DNA of 64,000 nucleotides. It comes from Hofstenia miamia (Eukaryota; Xenacoelomorpha; Acoela). Shown piece after piece: positions 37,260-47,531 of this stretch (its first letter is position 1; the number at the start of each line of letters is the position of its first letter). The stretch covers positions 416,618-480,617 of the forward strand of contig SCFE01000095.1 of assembly GCA_004352715.1 (NCBI GenBank). The letters are read 5' to 3'. Below the pieces are notes generated by a model. The model was not told the origin of the DNA. It did no database searches and worked only from the letters and a program-made list of their open reading frames with translations. A program made the translations under genes and the position numbers.

Positions 37260-37990
37260 TTTAGCGCCACCAGGTATTAATATCTCTGTATCAAAGACCA
37301 AGTGAATGTGGTTATCAAGGGGATAGGTGAACCAAGGAGAAAGTTCACGGACTTATGCCTTTCCAACAAGTGCACACAATAGTAGCACGTAAGCGCTTCA
37401 CTTTTGTCACACAGTGAAAACATAACTAGTGATTAGCCACGTGAGTTAGCAATAACCAAGGCATTGATAGTTCCTGAAGGTAATGGCCACATCGTTAGTG
37501 CACGCAGAAGTCAGTGCTGGGGAAAGCGGTTGGTGCTTGATGTACAGTGGTTAATGGACGTTACTCTGGGGGAGTCCCAGTCATATTTTCCACGTTGACT
37601 ACATCATGTTTTAGGGGTAAGAAAGAAAGGGAAATAATTCACAAAATTGCAGGTCTGGTCAAGGGTGACACGGATTTCATCCCGCGGAGATTTTCTGGGA
37701 AGGTGTTCGCAACAGTTCCAAAGCTTACACGTGCCAGTACGAGACACCTACGGGCTCAATTGTCATGTCAGGAATGACTATACGCAGATCTCCAATAGGG
37801 AAGCAGATACTGATTGCTGGAAGTGTATAGCAGACGCTGTTACAAGTCGTACAAAGGTAAAGGTTGGCATATTAAGACCTGTCATCCCAACCATTTGGAG
37901 CATGTACAGACAGGCAAATTAGGAAGCTCGAAGGCGTCTGCTGTCAATCGGGGGCGTTGATTTGTCCAAACCTGTATACAACCCTTTTGA
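37260..37990 (+). other. GC-richer tract of unknown nature
   Basis: Visibly richer in G and C than its surroundings. It carries two overlapping + strand ORFs (37547-37777, 76 codons; 37647-37922, 91 codons) that I do not recognise. It ends where the LINE at 38005 begins, so it could be the host target, a different transposon, or upstream LINE sequence. Confidence 0.35.
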
Positions 37991-38004
37991 TTTTGTAGCG
38001 ACAC

Positions 38005-39844
38005 ATCCATAAATTTATTGGAAAATCTAAAGGTCTTTCATGCGAAATAAATGAATTAAACATCAATAATACTACCGTTACAGACAAAACTCAAATACTA
38101 AATCATTTAAATTCAACATTCAAAGAACTTGGAAATTTCAATTTCCCATCTTATAAGAAAAAACAAAATTCTGATAATCTCAAACAATCAAAACAATTTT
38201 CCTTTAGACTTGCTTCAATCAATGAATTAGAAAATATTGTTAAAAATCTTGATACCAACAAATCAGCCGCTTCTTATAATCTCCCTTTTTTATTATTAAA
38301 CGTTTTTTCCTATTTTTGGAGAACAATGGTTAGTCGCATTTAATCAATGTATTATTGATTGTGAATTTCCAGACTTATTAAAAAAATCAGATATGACTTC
38401 TATATATAAAAAGGTGACAACCTAAATGCAAAAAATTATAGACCCATTTGTATTACACATCCTTTTAGCAAACTCTTTGAAAAACTGTTGTATGTTCAAA
38501 TAAACGCATTCCTAAAATCTGAAAACATCCTATCGAATAAGCAATTTGGTTTTCGTGCTGGGCATAGCACCCAGGACGCAATTTTATCGATCACGCAACA
38601 AATTAAGTCTAATATATCTCATAATAACTGCAGTTGTGTAGCACTACTAGATTTAAGTAAGGCCTTCAATTCAATGCATTTCGATATCCTGCAAGACAAG
38701 CTTATAAATTATAATTTTGGTGTTAACTCAATTAATTTAATCATGAACTTCTTAAAAAATAGACAGCAGCGTGTAATATTAAACAGTAAAAAATCGAGTT
38801 ATGTTACGACTGACCGTGGGGTGCTTCAAGGTACTGTACTTGGCCCTATTTTATTTGCAATTTTTGTAAATAATATAATAAAACATGTTAAACACAGCGA
38901 CATCTACCAATATGCCGACGACACATGCCTAATAAGTACNTTAAGCAGCGAATTTTGAAATTTAAAGTAACACTCGAATATAATGGCGAATAATATAGCA
39001 TAGATATACTCCAAAAATGTAAACACGTGACCACATTCACTGACAACCATAGGAATGGGCCAATAGAATTGCATGAGTTCATAATGACGTCAAGAAGATT
39101 GTTTCACACACAAAGCCGGATAATATTATACAATTCGTTGTGGAAAAAATAAATATAACTGCTTCACAATGTTTTCATTTTGCTAGGAGATTCTCTCATT
39201 ATGCTTGAAGATTTTCTCAATATGCTTGGATTTTTTCTCAGTTACTTAGAGATTCTCTCATTTTGCATGGAGATTCTCTTAATTTGCTCATGAAAATGTG
39301 TCGACAAACCTTAATGTGTCAATAAAGCAAAGTGAATCAGTCAGCTATTTAGGAGTGGAGATAGATAATGAATTAACATTTGAAAAATTTCTGCTGAATA
39401 AGATTCAAAAAATGACTGCAGACATTAGATATCTTTATCACTTATGCAATGTAATGTGTAGCAATTATCATAAAACACTAATACATGCTTTCTGTTTGTC
39501 TCATTTTCAATACTGTTCTTTTCTTTTAACTAACCTAAATTCGAAACATCGTATGCTTCTATCAAAGACATTTAATTGGTGTATAAAAACTCTAAACTTT
39601 GCACAAAAGCATGACGAAGCATCAGTATATCGTAATAAATATAAAATATTATCTCCGTTCTATCAAATTCATATGCATATGCTATTTATCTTATTTAAAT
39701 TCAAATCTGTACAAACATCGCAAAAATTTTTTGAGTTTAGATAAAAATTATAATGACTTTCATCACATATCAGTTAAATTGTGGAATAATTTAGATTATG
39801 AAACGCGAATAGAAAAAAACTATAAAAAGTTTAGAAAAAATTGA
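38005..39844 (+). pseudogene. LINE (CR1/L2-like) ORF2: RT and C-terminal domains, interrupted
   Basis: From 38005 the + strand reads the pre-RT region (HKFIGKSKGLSCEINELN, later VKNLDTNKSAASYNLP), then YRPICITHPFSKLFEK, QFGFRAGHSTQDAILSIT, the palm ALLDLSKAFNSMHFD, GTVLGPILFAIFVNN and YADD at 38911-38922. After a single N (38940) about 355 bases of foreign sequence intervene, including a 21-base minisatellite. The protein then resumes from 39298 with VSYLGVEIDNELTFEKF, FNWCIKTLNFAQKH and, after a frameshift, KLWNNLDYETRIEKNYKKF to 39844. A frameshift also lies near 38338-38420. Same family as 1-905, 26896-27469 and 41750-44240. Confidence 0.85.
39187..39293. repeat. 21-base minisatellite, about five copies
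   Basis: Successive variants of AGATTCTCTCATTATGCTTGA at a 20-22 base step, inside the sequence that interrupts the LINE. Confidence 0.7.
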
Positions 39845-40093
39845 AACAATTTCTTCTAATAAAACAGTATATATTAGGGGACGGTAATACACTTCATGCA
39901 TTCGAAACATACATCCAACATTGAGCACCTACACAAACATCCACTCAAACATTGATTATATTATTATATATTGTACATATTAATTTGTAGTAATTTGTTC
40001 ATGTTTATTTTCTTTTGTCATGTGTTAGTTTGTAGATCTTGTATACATATATTGCGCAATAAATTTGCTCTGACTCTTATTATTATTATTACA
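39845..40093 (+). mobile_element. 3' UTR and tail of the LINE
   Basis: Ends with GCAATAAATTTGCTCTGACT followed by (CTTATTATTATTATTA). The GCAATAAA(A)TTTGCT word also precedes the 3' end of the copy at 26896, and a decayed version (CTTGACTCTTATTTTTATTA) is at 44223-44242. CR1/L2 elements typically end in short microsatellites rather than poly(A). Confidence 0.65.
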
Positions 40094-40098
40094 GCTTC

Positions 40099-40945
40099 AT
40101 GCTGGTATCCCTCTCAGCTCGGGGAACTCACCAGGTCCCGGGGAGTCTGAGAGCTTTACTCAGGACTCTAGCTGTTCCTAACAATGCTGCCTTNNNNNNN
40201 NNNNNNNNNNNNNNNNNNNNNNNNNNNNNNNNNNNNNNNNNNNNNNNNNNNNNNNNNNNNNNNNNNNNNNNNNNNNNNNNNNNNNNNNNNNNNNNNNNNN
40301 NNNNNNNNNNNNNNNNNNNNNNNNNNNNNNNNNNNNNNNNNNNNNNNNNNNNNNNNNNNNNNNNNNNNNNNNNNNNNNNNNNNNNNNNNNNNNNNNNNNN
40401 NNNNNNNNNNNNNNNNNNNNNNNNNNNNNNNNNNNNNNNNNNNNNNNNNNNNNNNNNNNNNNNNNNNNNNNNNNNNNNNNNNNNNNNNNNNNNNNNNNNN
40501 NNNNNNNNNNNNNNNNNNNNNNNNNNNNNNNNNNNNNNNNNNNNNNNNNCCCTGTGGCTTGTGCTCATACCACTTGTCTCCTGCTTCTAACCCATGCTGC
40601 CTGCTCAAACTCCAGTGTACCATTCTTCCCACCTTGTCATGCCTGAACTTATACTCATTCTGTGCCAACTTCTCACACCCTGCTATCAGATGATCTACTG
40701 TGTCTGCCTCTTTCTTACATAGCCTACACTTATCAATTACTTCTGCTCATCTGTCTATATGCTTCTTCACCCAGTTTGTTCTTATTGCTTGCTCCTGTGC
40801 TGCCATTATCAGTGCTTCTGTTTCTCTTTTTAGTCCTGCCTTCTTTAACCACTTGTTGCTCTCTTCTCTGTCACACATTTCTGTGTTCCTCCAGTATTCT
40901 CCATGCATTGCCTTCTGCCTATATCTTGTTCTTTCCAGTCTTCAT
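40099..40945 (-). pseudogene. Non-LTR retrotransposon C-terminus with CCHC finger
   Basis: Minus strand from about 40945: MHGEYWRNTEMCDREESN, LKRETEALIMAAQEQAIRTN, a stop at about 40748, then the zinc knuckle CRLCKKEADTVDHLIAGC (CX2CX8HX4C), KLAQNEYKFRHDKVGR and HGLEAGDKWYEHKPQ. Across the gap (40194-40549) the end is KAALLGTARVLSKALRLPGT, stop. These blocks recur in this order at the C-terminus of a common animal retroelement polyprotein of non-LTR type. One stop codon and the gap leave its state uncertain, but the RT domain is absent. It is inserted between two sense-strand LINEs. Confidence 0.7.
40194..40549. other. Assembly gap (356 N)
   Basis: The same retroelement frame continues on both sides, so the gap size is probably about right. 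Confidence 0.95.
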
Positions 40946-41736
40946 TACAAACACCCACAAACGTCGAAAAAACACCGCAAAGGTCATTCTCTCAACCCAC
41001 AACGCCTCAAAAGCAAATCACCGTCACTCCACCAAGTATATCTTCAACGCCCAAACTCATCTAATTTCCCAGAATATCGACTGCACCATAAACGCAAACA
41101 AAATCTAGCGTCAAACCGCCTCAAAAAAGTTCGTACACGTCCCCTACTTCAAAATCAAGTCACAACCATTCATTCGTACCCAGGAAGTAACACCGCAGCA
41201 CTAACGCAAAAAATCGCTCAATACGAAAGTACACATGTCGACACTGTAATGCTCAACACCCGTCTTATCGATGCGCACAATTCCAGTCCCTACACATTCC
41301 GCTCAGAGTTACACAATACAATCACAGAAGTCAAGAGGAATTTCACACCTCACAACTACTACCTCTTCGAAATCACTTCTGTCTGTGCTGATCATAATCT
41401 CTCAAAGAACTTTGAAATTAAACACTGCAATAAAATCATAAGAAGCCTCTCTCAACGTCGTTTTAGTGTCATTCCAGTCTTTGATCATTTCCTTCTTTCC
41501 CCGCGCTCTATAAATTCCACTCTTCTTTGTATGATGGAATCCATCTGTCTGATAAAGGTCTCCCAGTCTTCATCCATAATCTAAGAAACTTCTTTCACAC
41601 TCACTCAACTGTCCCAAAGCAATATGGCTTTGTTCTTTCATCAACCCACGCTAACACAGCATCCTACAACACATGTCGTAATCTATTGCCAACACTCGCT
41701 CTTCATCCAACACTACAACGTCGCCTATTCCAATAA
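40946..41736 (+). pseudogene. LINE ORF1 with SGNH-hydrolase-like domain
   Basis: A long + strand frame begins in a basic, Ser/Pro-rich region (KHRKGHSLNPQRLKSKSPSL). It enters a domain with IHSYPGSNTAALTQKIAQYE, HVDTVMLNTRLIDAHN and a long amphipathic region. After a one-base frameshift near 41525 it ends with YDGIHLSDKGLPVFIHNLRN and a stop at 41734-41736. DGIHLSDKG is the DxxH catalytic block of SGNH/GDSL esterases. IHSYPGSN and MLNTRLID occupy the positions of the GxN-containing blocks, but the Ser block (GDS) is not seen. Esterase-type ORF1 proteins are known in CR1/L2 LINEs. Position directly upstream of the 2A-bearing ORF2 supports this. Confidence 0.6.
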
Positions 41737-41789
41737 ACAAGGTAAACTTTTTGAACTTAGTGTTCATATTTGTATTGCTACTTAAAAAT

Positions 41790-44060
41790 GTAAAACTATA
41801 TTATATACGCATGGAACAACCACGTACACCCACAAACAACTGCATTATATCAACACTACTATGAAATATCACTAAATTTTAGTAAATCTTTTCTTACTTT
41901 CATTTATGACAACTTTTTTAGTAATTTAATTATCTTAGCAGGAGATGTAGAATTAAATCCTGGCCCAATTTTAGATGAATGTAATCTTGAAAATTTAAAG
42001 AATCGCTATAAAGATAATTTTAAATATATTTATCTACATGCCAGAAGTCTGAATTCAAATAGAAATTTTTTTCTTAAAATTGCAACTGAAATTCAATTTT
42101 TGGTATCACAGAAACTCTGGTCAAACAATAATATCCAAATGTGTTCAATCCAGACCCCGAAAATTTGAATATTTTTGTTAAAAATAAGGATAGTAAAGGT
42201 GATGTCCTTTTGCTAATTGTACCAAAATTTTTATATCCAATACATAAAAAAATTTTAACAGATCATTCTTTTTTGAATCATGGATCGAAATTAAATCATC
42301 TACAAATTCTTGGGAAAATGAATTAATTAATGTTAATTATAATCCAAATCCAAATAAGAACTTTTTTGTAGAGTATATAAAATTTAAATGCAATGAAATT
42401 TCAGATATTCTTAGCAATAATTACTCACTAAACATATTATGTGACTTTAACATCAACTATTTTATTTTTTATGAAAATAATTCATTGAAAGAATTATGCG
42501 CTATTTACAATTTAAAAATAATTAACACTCCAACTCCCACTCGAAAAACGATATTTATTGATTACTTTTAAACCAATTCGGAAAATTTACTTAAAAATGT
42601 TCCATTCGACTATATTTTAACTCTAAATTCTGGTTCCCACATGTTAAATTTCATTGCGGCACGGATCAATCAAGCCCTAAAGAAAGTAACACCGCTAACA
42701 ACTCCGAGTTATCAACAAATCACGACGATTAAAATTAAGCACGACTGATAATCAAGTAATTAAGAATACCGTAAACAGAAAGCAGAAACTCTTTGAACTA
42801 GCTAAAGCTAATCCGACCGAATTAAATTGGATTAATTACGAAAGATCAATGAAATTATTTAAGGACTTACGCGTTAAAAGATCAGCTTTAAAATAACGTC
42901 AATTTTTGAAAACTTAAACTCTTCTAAACAAAAGTTGAAATTTTTAAACCGATTTATTGGAAAATCGAATGGGCTCAATAGTGAAATTTCAGAAATTTAT
43001 ATTGATAATAAAAAATTTACCGATAAAAAAGAATACTAAATCATTTAGATCAGACATTTAAAGAATTAGGTAACTTCAATTTTCTAAACCTTCTCTATCA
43101 GAACTTAGGCAATCAAAGTGTAAGTCAACGTTTCAATTTAGCCTATCTACTTTAAGAGAATTATAAACTTTAAAAACTATTGTACAAAATTTAGACGTTA
43201 ATAAATTTTCAGATTCTATTCATTTAGCTTACAACATATTTTTAAGAAATTTTTTCATGTATTTGGTGACCATCTATCCTTTGCATTTAACCAATGTATA
43301 GTTGAAAACGAATTCCCGGAGATAATGAAAAATGATCCCCTCATTGCTAAAAATTATATGCCAATCTCAATAACGCACCCTTTTAATAAATTATTCAAAA
43401 AATTATTGCACATTCAACTCAACCAATATCTTGCACCTGAGAACATCTTACCATCTAAACAATATGGTTTGAGAGCTAATCATAAACAAACCAGATCGGA
43501 TTAACAACGTTCAGATAAAACAAAATGATCATATGTTAAATATTTAGTTGTTGATATTGCGACAAAGATTTAAAATTCGATAATTTTCTCCAAAAAATTC
43601 AAAAGCTGGCTTCTGGTTTAGATGCTTAAGCCACCTTCAGAAATTTAGGATCAGATTATCACGTTAATCTATTGCATACATTGTGTTTATCCCAATTAGA
43701 TTATTAATTTTAATACAAAACGCCGCTATTTATTATCAAAAACTTATAATTAGTCATTAAAACACTAAATTTGGCACACAAGCTTGATAATGTTCACTGA
43801 ATACAGATTAAAGTATAATATATTGTCCCCGCTATGTCAAGTACAAAACCCTGCATCGACAATCATATTTAAGCCGAAATATGTCTAAGAATCAATGTCT
43901 TTTCTTGCTAATAACATAAAGATAAATCCACGATTACATAAAATTTGTTTTCATCAAGTAGCGTTTAATATTTGGAGCAATTTATAGGATGAGACTCGAG
44001 TAGAAAAAAATTTTCAAAAAATTTAGAAAAAAATTAAAAAGTCTGCTTTTACACAGACAA
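41790..44060 (+). pseudogene. LINE (CR1/L2-like) ORF2: 2A-like leader, endonuclease, RT, decayed
   Basis: The frame opens after a TAA near 41790 and has no ATG before the leader FFSNLIILAGDVELNPGP. Its DVELNPGP (41944-41967) is a perfect 2A-like motif. Past it comes YIYLHARSLNSNRNFFLKIA, the first APE-endonuclease block. Later, with many frameshifts, come CDFNINYF and INTPTPTRKTIFIDYF (endonuclease C-terminal blocks), FKELGNFNF-like pre-RT sequence, and RT remnants around 43200-43560 including a degenerate YRP block and QYGLRANHKQ. The palm with FADD/YADD appears deleted. The C-terminal domain survives as NLGSDYHVNLLHTLCLSQLD and FNIWSNL. Clearly dead. ORF1 lies 53 bases upstream. Confidence 0.78.
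41944..41967 (+). promoter_or_regulatory. 2A-like ribosome-skipping motif
   Basis: DVELNPGP fits the DxExNPGP consensus exactly and is preceded by a hydrophobic stretch (NLIILAG). 2A-like sequences are reported at the ORF2 N-terminus of APE-type LINEs. In such proteins translation skips the bond between Gly and the final Pro. Confidence 0.8.
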
Positions 44061-44532
44061 CATACAAATTGGAGACAGAAACATGCTAATGAATTTACCA
44101 ATTTCTTACACTGTGCTGGCGACATACATAGATACACACACATTTACTATTATTATACATGTATATTATGCATGCATATTTAGTGTGTAGTACTAAAATT
44201 GTAACTTTTAGTAAATATATTTCCTTGACTCTTATTTTTATTACCATTATCATCTCGAAATATTTTAAATACATACCACAAACGATTAATACTGTTCATC
44301 CCTCTTTACTAATAAATGTACTGCATATTATATTTTACAGCAAAGGCATAGAGATTTTCTTGTTGTACACATGACTGGATGTAATTATATATGTATAATT
44401 ATTATTGATATATTTTACTATAGAATTTCCCTATTGCTGTATATTCTCTTGGTATCGTTTTTAGTTACCACTTATTAAATTGGTTTTCATAACTTTAATG
44501 CTATTTGAGTTAAGAAATTTATAATGACTTAC
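44061..44532. other. LINE tail and intron-like sequence
   Basis: A degenerate LINE tail ends about 44242. No gene follows up to the GPCR exon. If that gene is functional this is intron. Confidence 0.4.
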
Positions 44533-44871
44533 CCTGCTAATTTTTGGACGCACATAAATCAAAAAGAATATGGTTCCATAACAAACAACCATCCCAATAA
44601 ATGCAAGACAACAAAGTATAAAGTCAACAATAACTACATAGGGCTTGTAGAAGTAGAGTAAGTATGAGTTAAATTTCTCAGGACTGCCATCGTAATAAAG
44701 TGGAGATTCATTTCGAGATGGGCAGCCTTGCAGTTCTACCAAATACGTTGAATGCCAAGCTATAAATGGAGAAATCAATAGAAAATGCAATGATGATACA
44801 ATCGCAATAAGAGTGATGATTCGAAATGTTCGTGATCGAGTAAATGTTGTTCTCTCCATAATGGGAGTGAT
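44533..44871 (-). CDS. Class A GPCR internal exon (TM4, ECL2, TM5)
   Basis: On the minus strand an acceptor (ATTTATTTTTTAG) precedes a 339-base, phase 0-0 exon that ends at the donor AGG|GTAAGT (44532-44527). It encodes ITPIMERTTFTRSRTFRI (end of ICL2), TM4 ITLIAIVSSLHFLLISPFIA, an ECL2 with the conserved Cys in LQGCPSRNES (also an N-glycosylation site, NES), YKPYVVIVDFILCCLAFIGM as TM5 and the start of ICL3 (YVRPKISR). The preserved frame and both splice sites argue for a real gene. Neighbouring exons (TM1-3 upstream, TM6 downstream) were not found. The last-exon candidate at 20135-20378 is on the opposite strand. Family subtype unknown; peptide receptors fit best by general look only. Confidence 0.8.
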
Positions 44872-46577
44872 CTAAAAAATAAATATCACTAATAAATGTA
44901 GATTCTATAAATATTGTTATCGAAATTTTGTTATTAACAAAGGATTGATTATTGTAAAAATGTTCATTACTTTGCATAGGCCTAATTTCCTAGCAAAAAG
45001 CTAAGAAAATATTTGTTTACATTCGAAATTTAATTCTTGCTAAATATCAGGATTGACACAGTTTTGAGTAGATTCAACAAGTTACTACTTTTTTGTCACT
45101 CATTTGGTATAACATTTGTGCAAAGTTCTATAGGACTATAATATTCCAACCTGAACTAAATCACATTGGAACCAATGAATAAAAATGGCTTGGGTTCTAT
45201 ATAAATGAGAATTGTGCTACTGATATTTGAAAATATTTGAAACACGTTATTATTACGTATGTTTTTTTAATGTGAAAGTTAACAGTAACCGATAATATTG
45301 AATACCTATTAAAGATCCTAAAAGGAGAATATTTAAATGATCTAAAGTTTTCTAACATCCTAAAGGAATTTTGGCAAAATTAGATTAAAAATGGCTGCAT
45401 TGGATGGGAAAATTTGTCAACTGTTATTCTTTCTTTATTCTACTCATGAGAAATCTCCAAAATATATGCTTATTTCCATGTTTTTATTCTCCTTTATTTT
45501 TCAAATGCCTTTGATTCAAGATGTGAAATCAATCATCAACAAAAAATTATCCAGCCCATAATCATTGCCAATCTTACGTATACAGACAAATCTAAAGATT
45601 ATATTGATTTTGATATATTTCCTTTAATGACTATACTCTAATTAGAGAATTAACATTTGCTTTCAATCGAGAGTAAAATCAAGGATTCAATTACGCATTT
45701 GGAATTATTCTTTATCAGAGACATTATATTCTTTTTACAACAACTGATCCATTCCTGCCTCAATCCGGACCCAATAAGCAATAGATCAGCATGATCTGAT
45801 TGATCCATTTCCAATTGCGTCTTGAAGGTATCAGAAATGGCTGCAGCCAGGGCTTAAGACGATTGATTTGATTTAATATTGATTTTTAATTTATATGTGT
45901 TGATTTAGAAATGTGCAAAGTTCTATAGGACTATATCGTAAAATACAATGTACCCAATGTGTTAAGTTTAATTACATGTATTTTTACACTTATTTACACC
46001 ATGAAGAGAATAACGCCAATACATTCCCAATAAGGACCCAGTATCCTATTGGAATTTCAAGCTTTACTGCACTACCGCATTTGTGAATGTTAGACAAGAT
46101 TATTTTGCGTATTCACTGCATACTAGAGGTAGTCAATATTTCAAATCCGCATTTTAACCTAAAACTGCCTATTGAATCCATAAGGATGCAGTCGCTTTTG
46201 TCAATATGTTCAATACATTTTCTACAAGACTATTATAAATTCACATGGAGATACGTATATAATTATAACACAATGCATAAGTTTATTCTGGTTACAAGGA
46301 CTTGCATGATCAGTACAATCAGTTCAATTTATTCCAAATTATCAAGCAAAAACTTAGCTGTGCAAGATGACATAATTTGGAGATCTAGTAAAATTTATAA
46401 AATTACTATGCAGGAGTTGATACCATTAAAGAATGACCCATTTCTGAATATGGCTTAATTATGGACTGACCTAATTACGACTAGAACAGACTTAGGAGTC
46501 ATCTAACTTTTCCATTTTAAGAAAATGTAGATAATTACAATTCAGATTGAGTGGAAATGGCCAGTTTTAAATAATTA
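44872..46577. other. No recognisable gene
   Basis: Probably intron of the GPCR gene. A 123-codon + strand ORF (46087-46458) has no family resemblance and lacks obvious start context; I rate it chance. Confidence 0.45.
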
Positions 46578-46789
46578 AACTCTGTCCCAGTTAATAAGTA
46601 AAGTTTTATATCAATAATTGGGGTTTTATTATAGCGTAAATACCATGGTTTTGGCTCGAATTAGATAGTTTAGGATCTTGTGCATATTATAAAAAACACG
46701 AAAATCAAAATTTGAAATTATACTCGTGTTTATATCATACTATTTTATTTTCCTAAAAAACCGGTTTACTTATTAACTGGGACAGAGTT
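46578..46789. mobile_element. MITE with about 26-base TIRs and TA target duplication
   Basis: Starts AACTCTGTCCCAGTTAATAA and continues GTAAA. The end is the exact reverse complement (TTTACTTATTAACTGGGACA followed by GAGTT). Each end is flanked by TA, the Tc1/mariner signature. The interior (about 160 bases) is AT-rich and non-coding. Confidence 0.8.
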
Positions 46790-47219
46790 TAATTAACACT
46801 GATATTTCACGGAAATTAATTAAATGATTCTAGGCAATTGACTGCAGTGTTATCTGAGAATGACGTGTATTTCAGTAGTATCATGCATTTTGATGAATTC
46901 CAGTCAATCAACAACGAAAATGGCAGTTTCTTCAAATTTCTCGAAGCAGATTGCCAATTAAGGTGCTTTTAAAAAATAATTTTTCAATTTAATTTTATTA
47001 TTTTATTATTAACAATTGCTTAGCATTTTATCCTATTACTTCAACATATTTTTAAACCAGAAGTGTGTTTACATAGGAGTTGTCAGATTAACGTTCATGA
47101 AAATTTAGAGACAGATTTTACACATATTTACACATAAGAATCATATTTTGTTAGTTAACAAATAATTAAATATTCAAAATGGATTTTGCTAAATGTCTGA
47201 ATTCTCAATGGGTTCCAAA
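46790..47219. other. No gene seen
   Basis: AT-rich spacer between two transposons. Confidence 0.5.
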
Positions 47220-47531
47220 CAGGGTTTTCTAGTGGTCGGACTGCTAAGAACAACTCGAACTCGAATAAGCTCGCAAAACTCGATCGGAAAAACTCCGAAA
47301 TCCACTCGAAAATACGTAAAAATTAAATTATTTCAAATAAAAAATGACTATTTTTTAGCTTAGAAAACTCGAAATTATTGTATAATAAACGTTTTTTTAC
47401 ACTAAAATACTCGGAATTAGAAAAACTCGATCGAACTCGGAATTTTGATTAAGAAATACTCCAACTTGAGCTCGAAACGTTAAAACTCAAACTTCGGACC
47501 GAATAATTCGAACTCGACTAAAGAAACCCTG
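47220..47531. mobile_element. Short hAT-like element rich in CTCGAACTCG
   Basis: Left end CAGGGTTTTCTAGTGGTCG; right end read inwards CAGGGTTTCTTTAGTCGAG. Flanks GGTTCCAA (47211-47218) and GGTTCAAC (47532-47539) look like a worn 8-base target duplication. Both subterminal regions contain repeated CTCGAACTCG words. Homologous to the partial copy at 7782-8012. Non-coding. Confidence 0.7.

Noticed and set aside
40662-40940. Hydrophobic + strand ORF resembling a membrane protein
   Set aside because: Antisense of the CCHC retrotransposon C-terminus; Leu/Ser-rich by reading the opposite strand.
46087-46458. 123-codon + strand ORF
   Set aside because: No family resemblance, AT-biased composition, no splice or start context that I can support.
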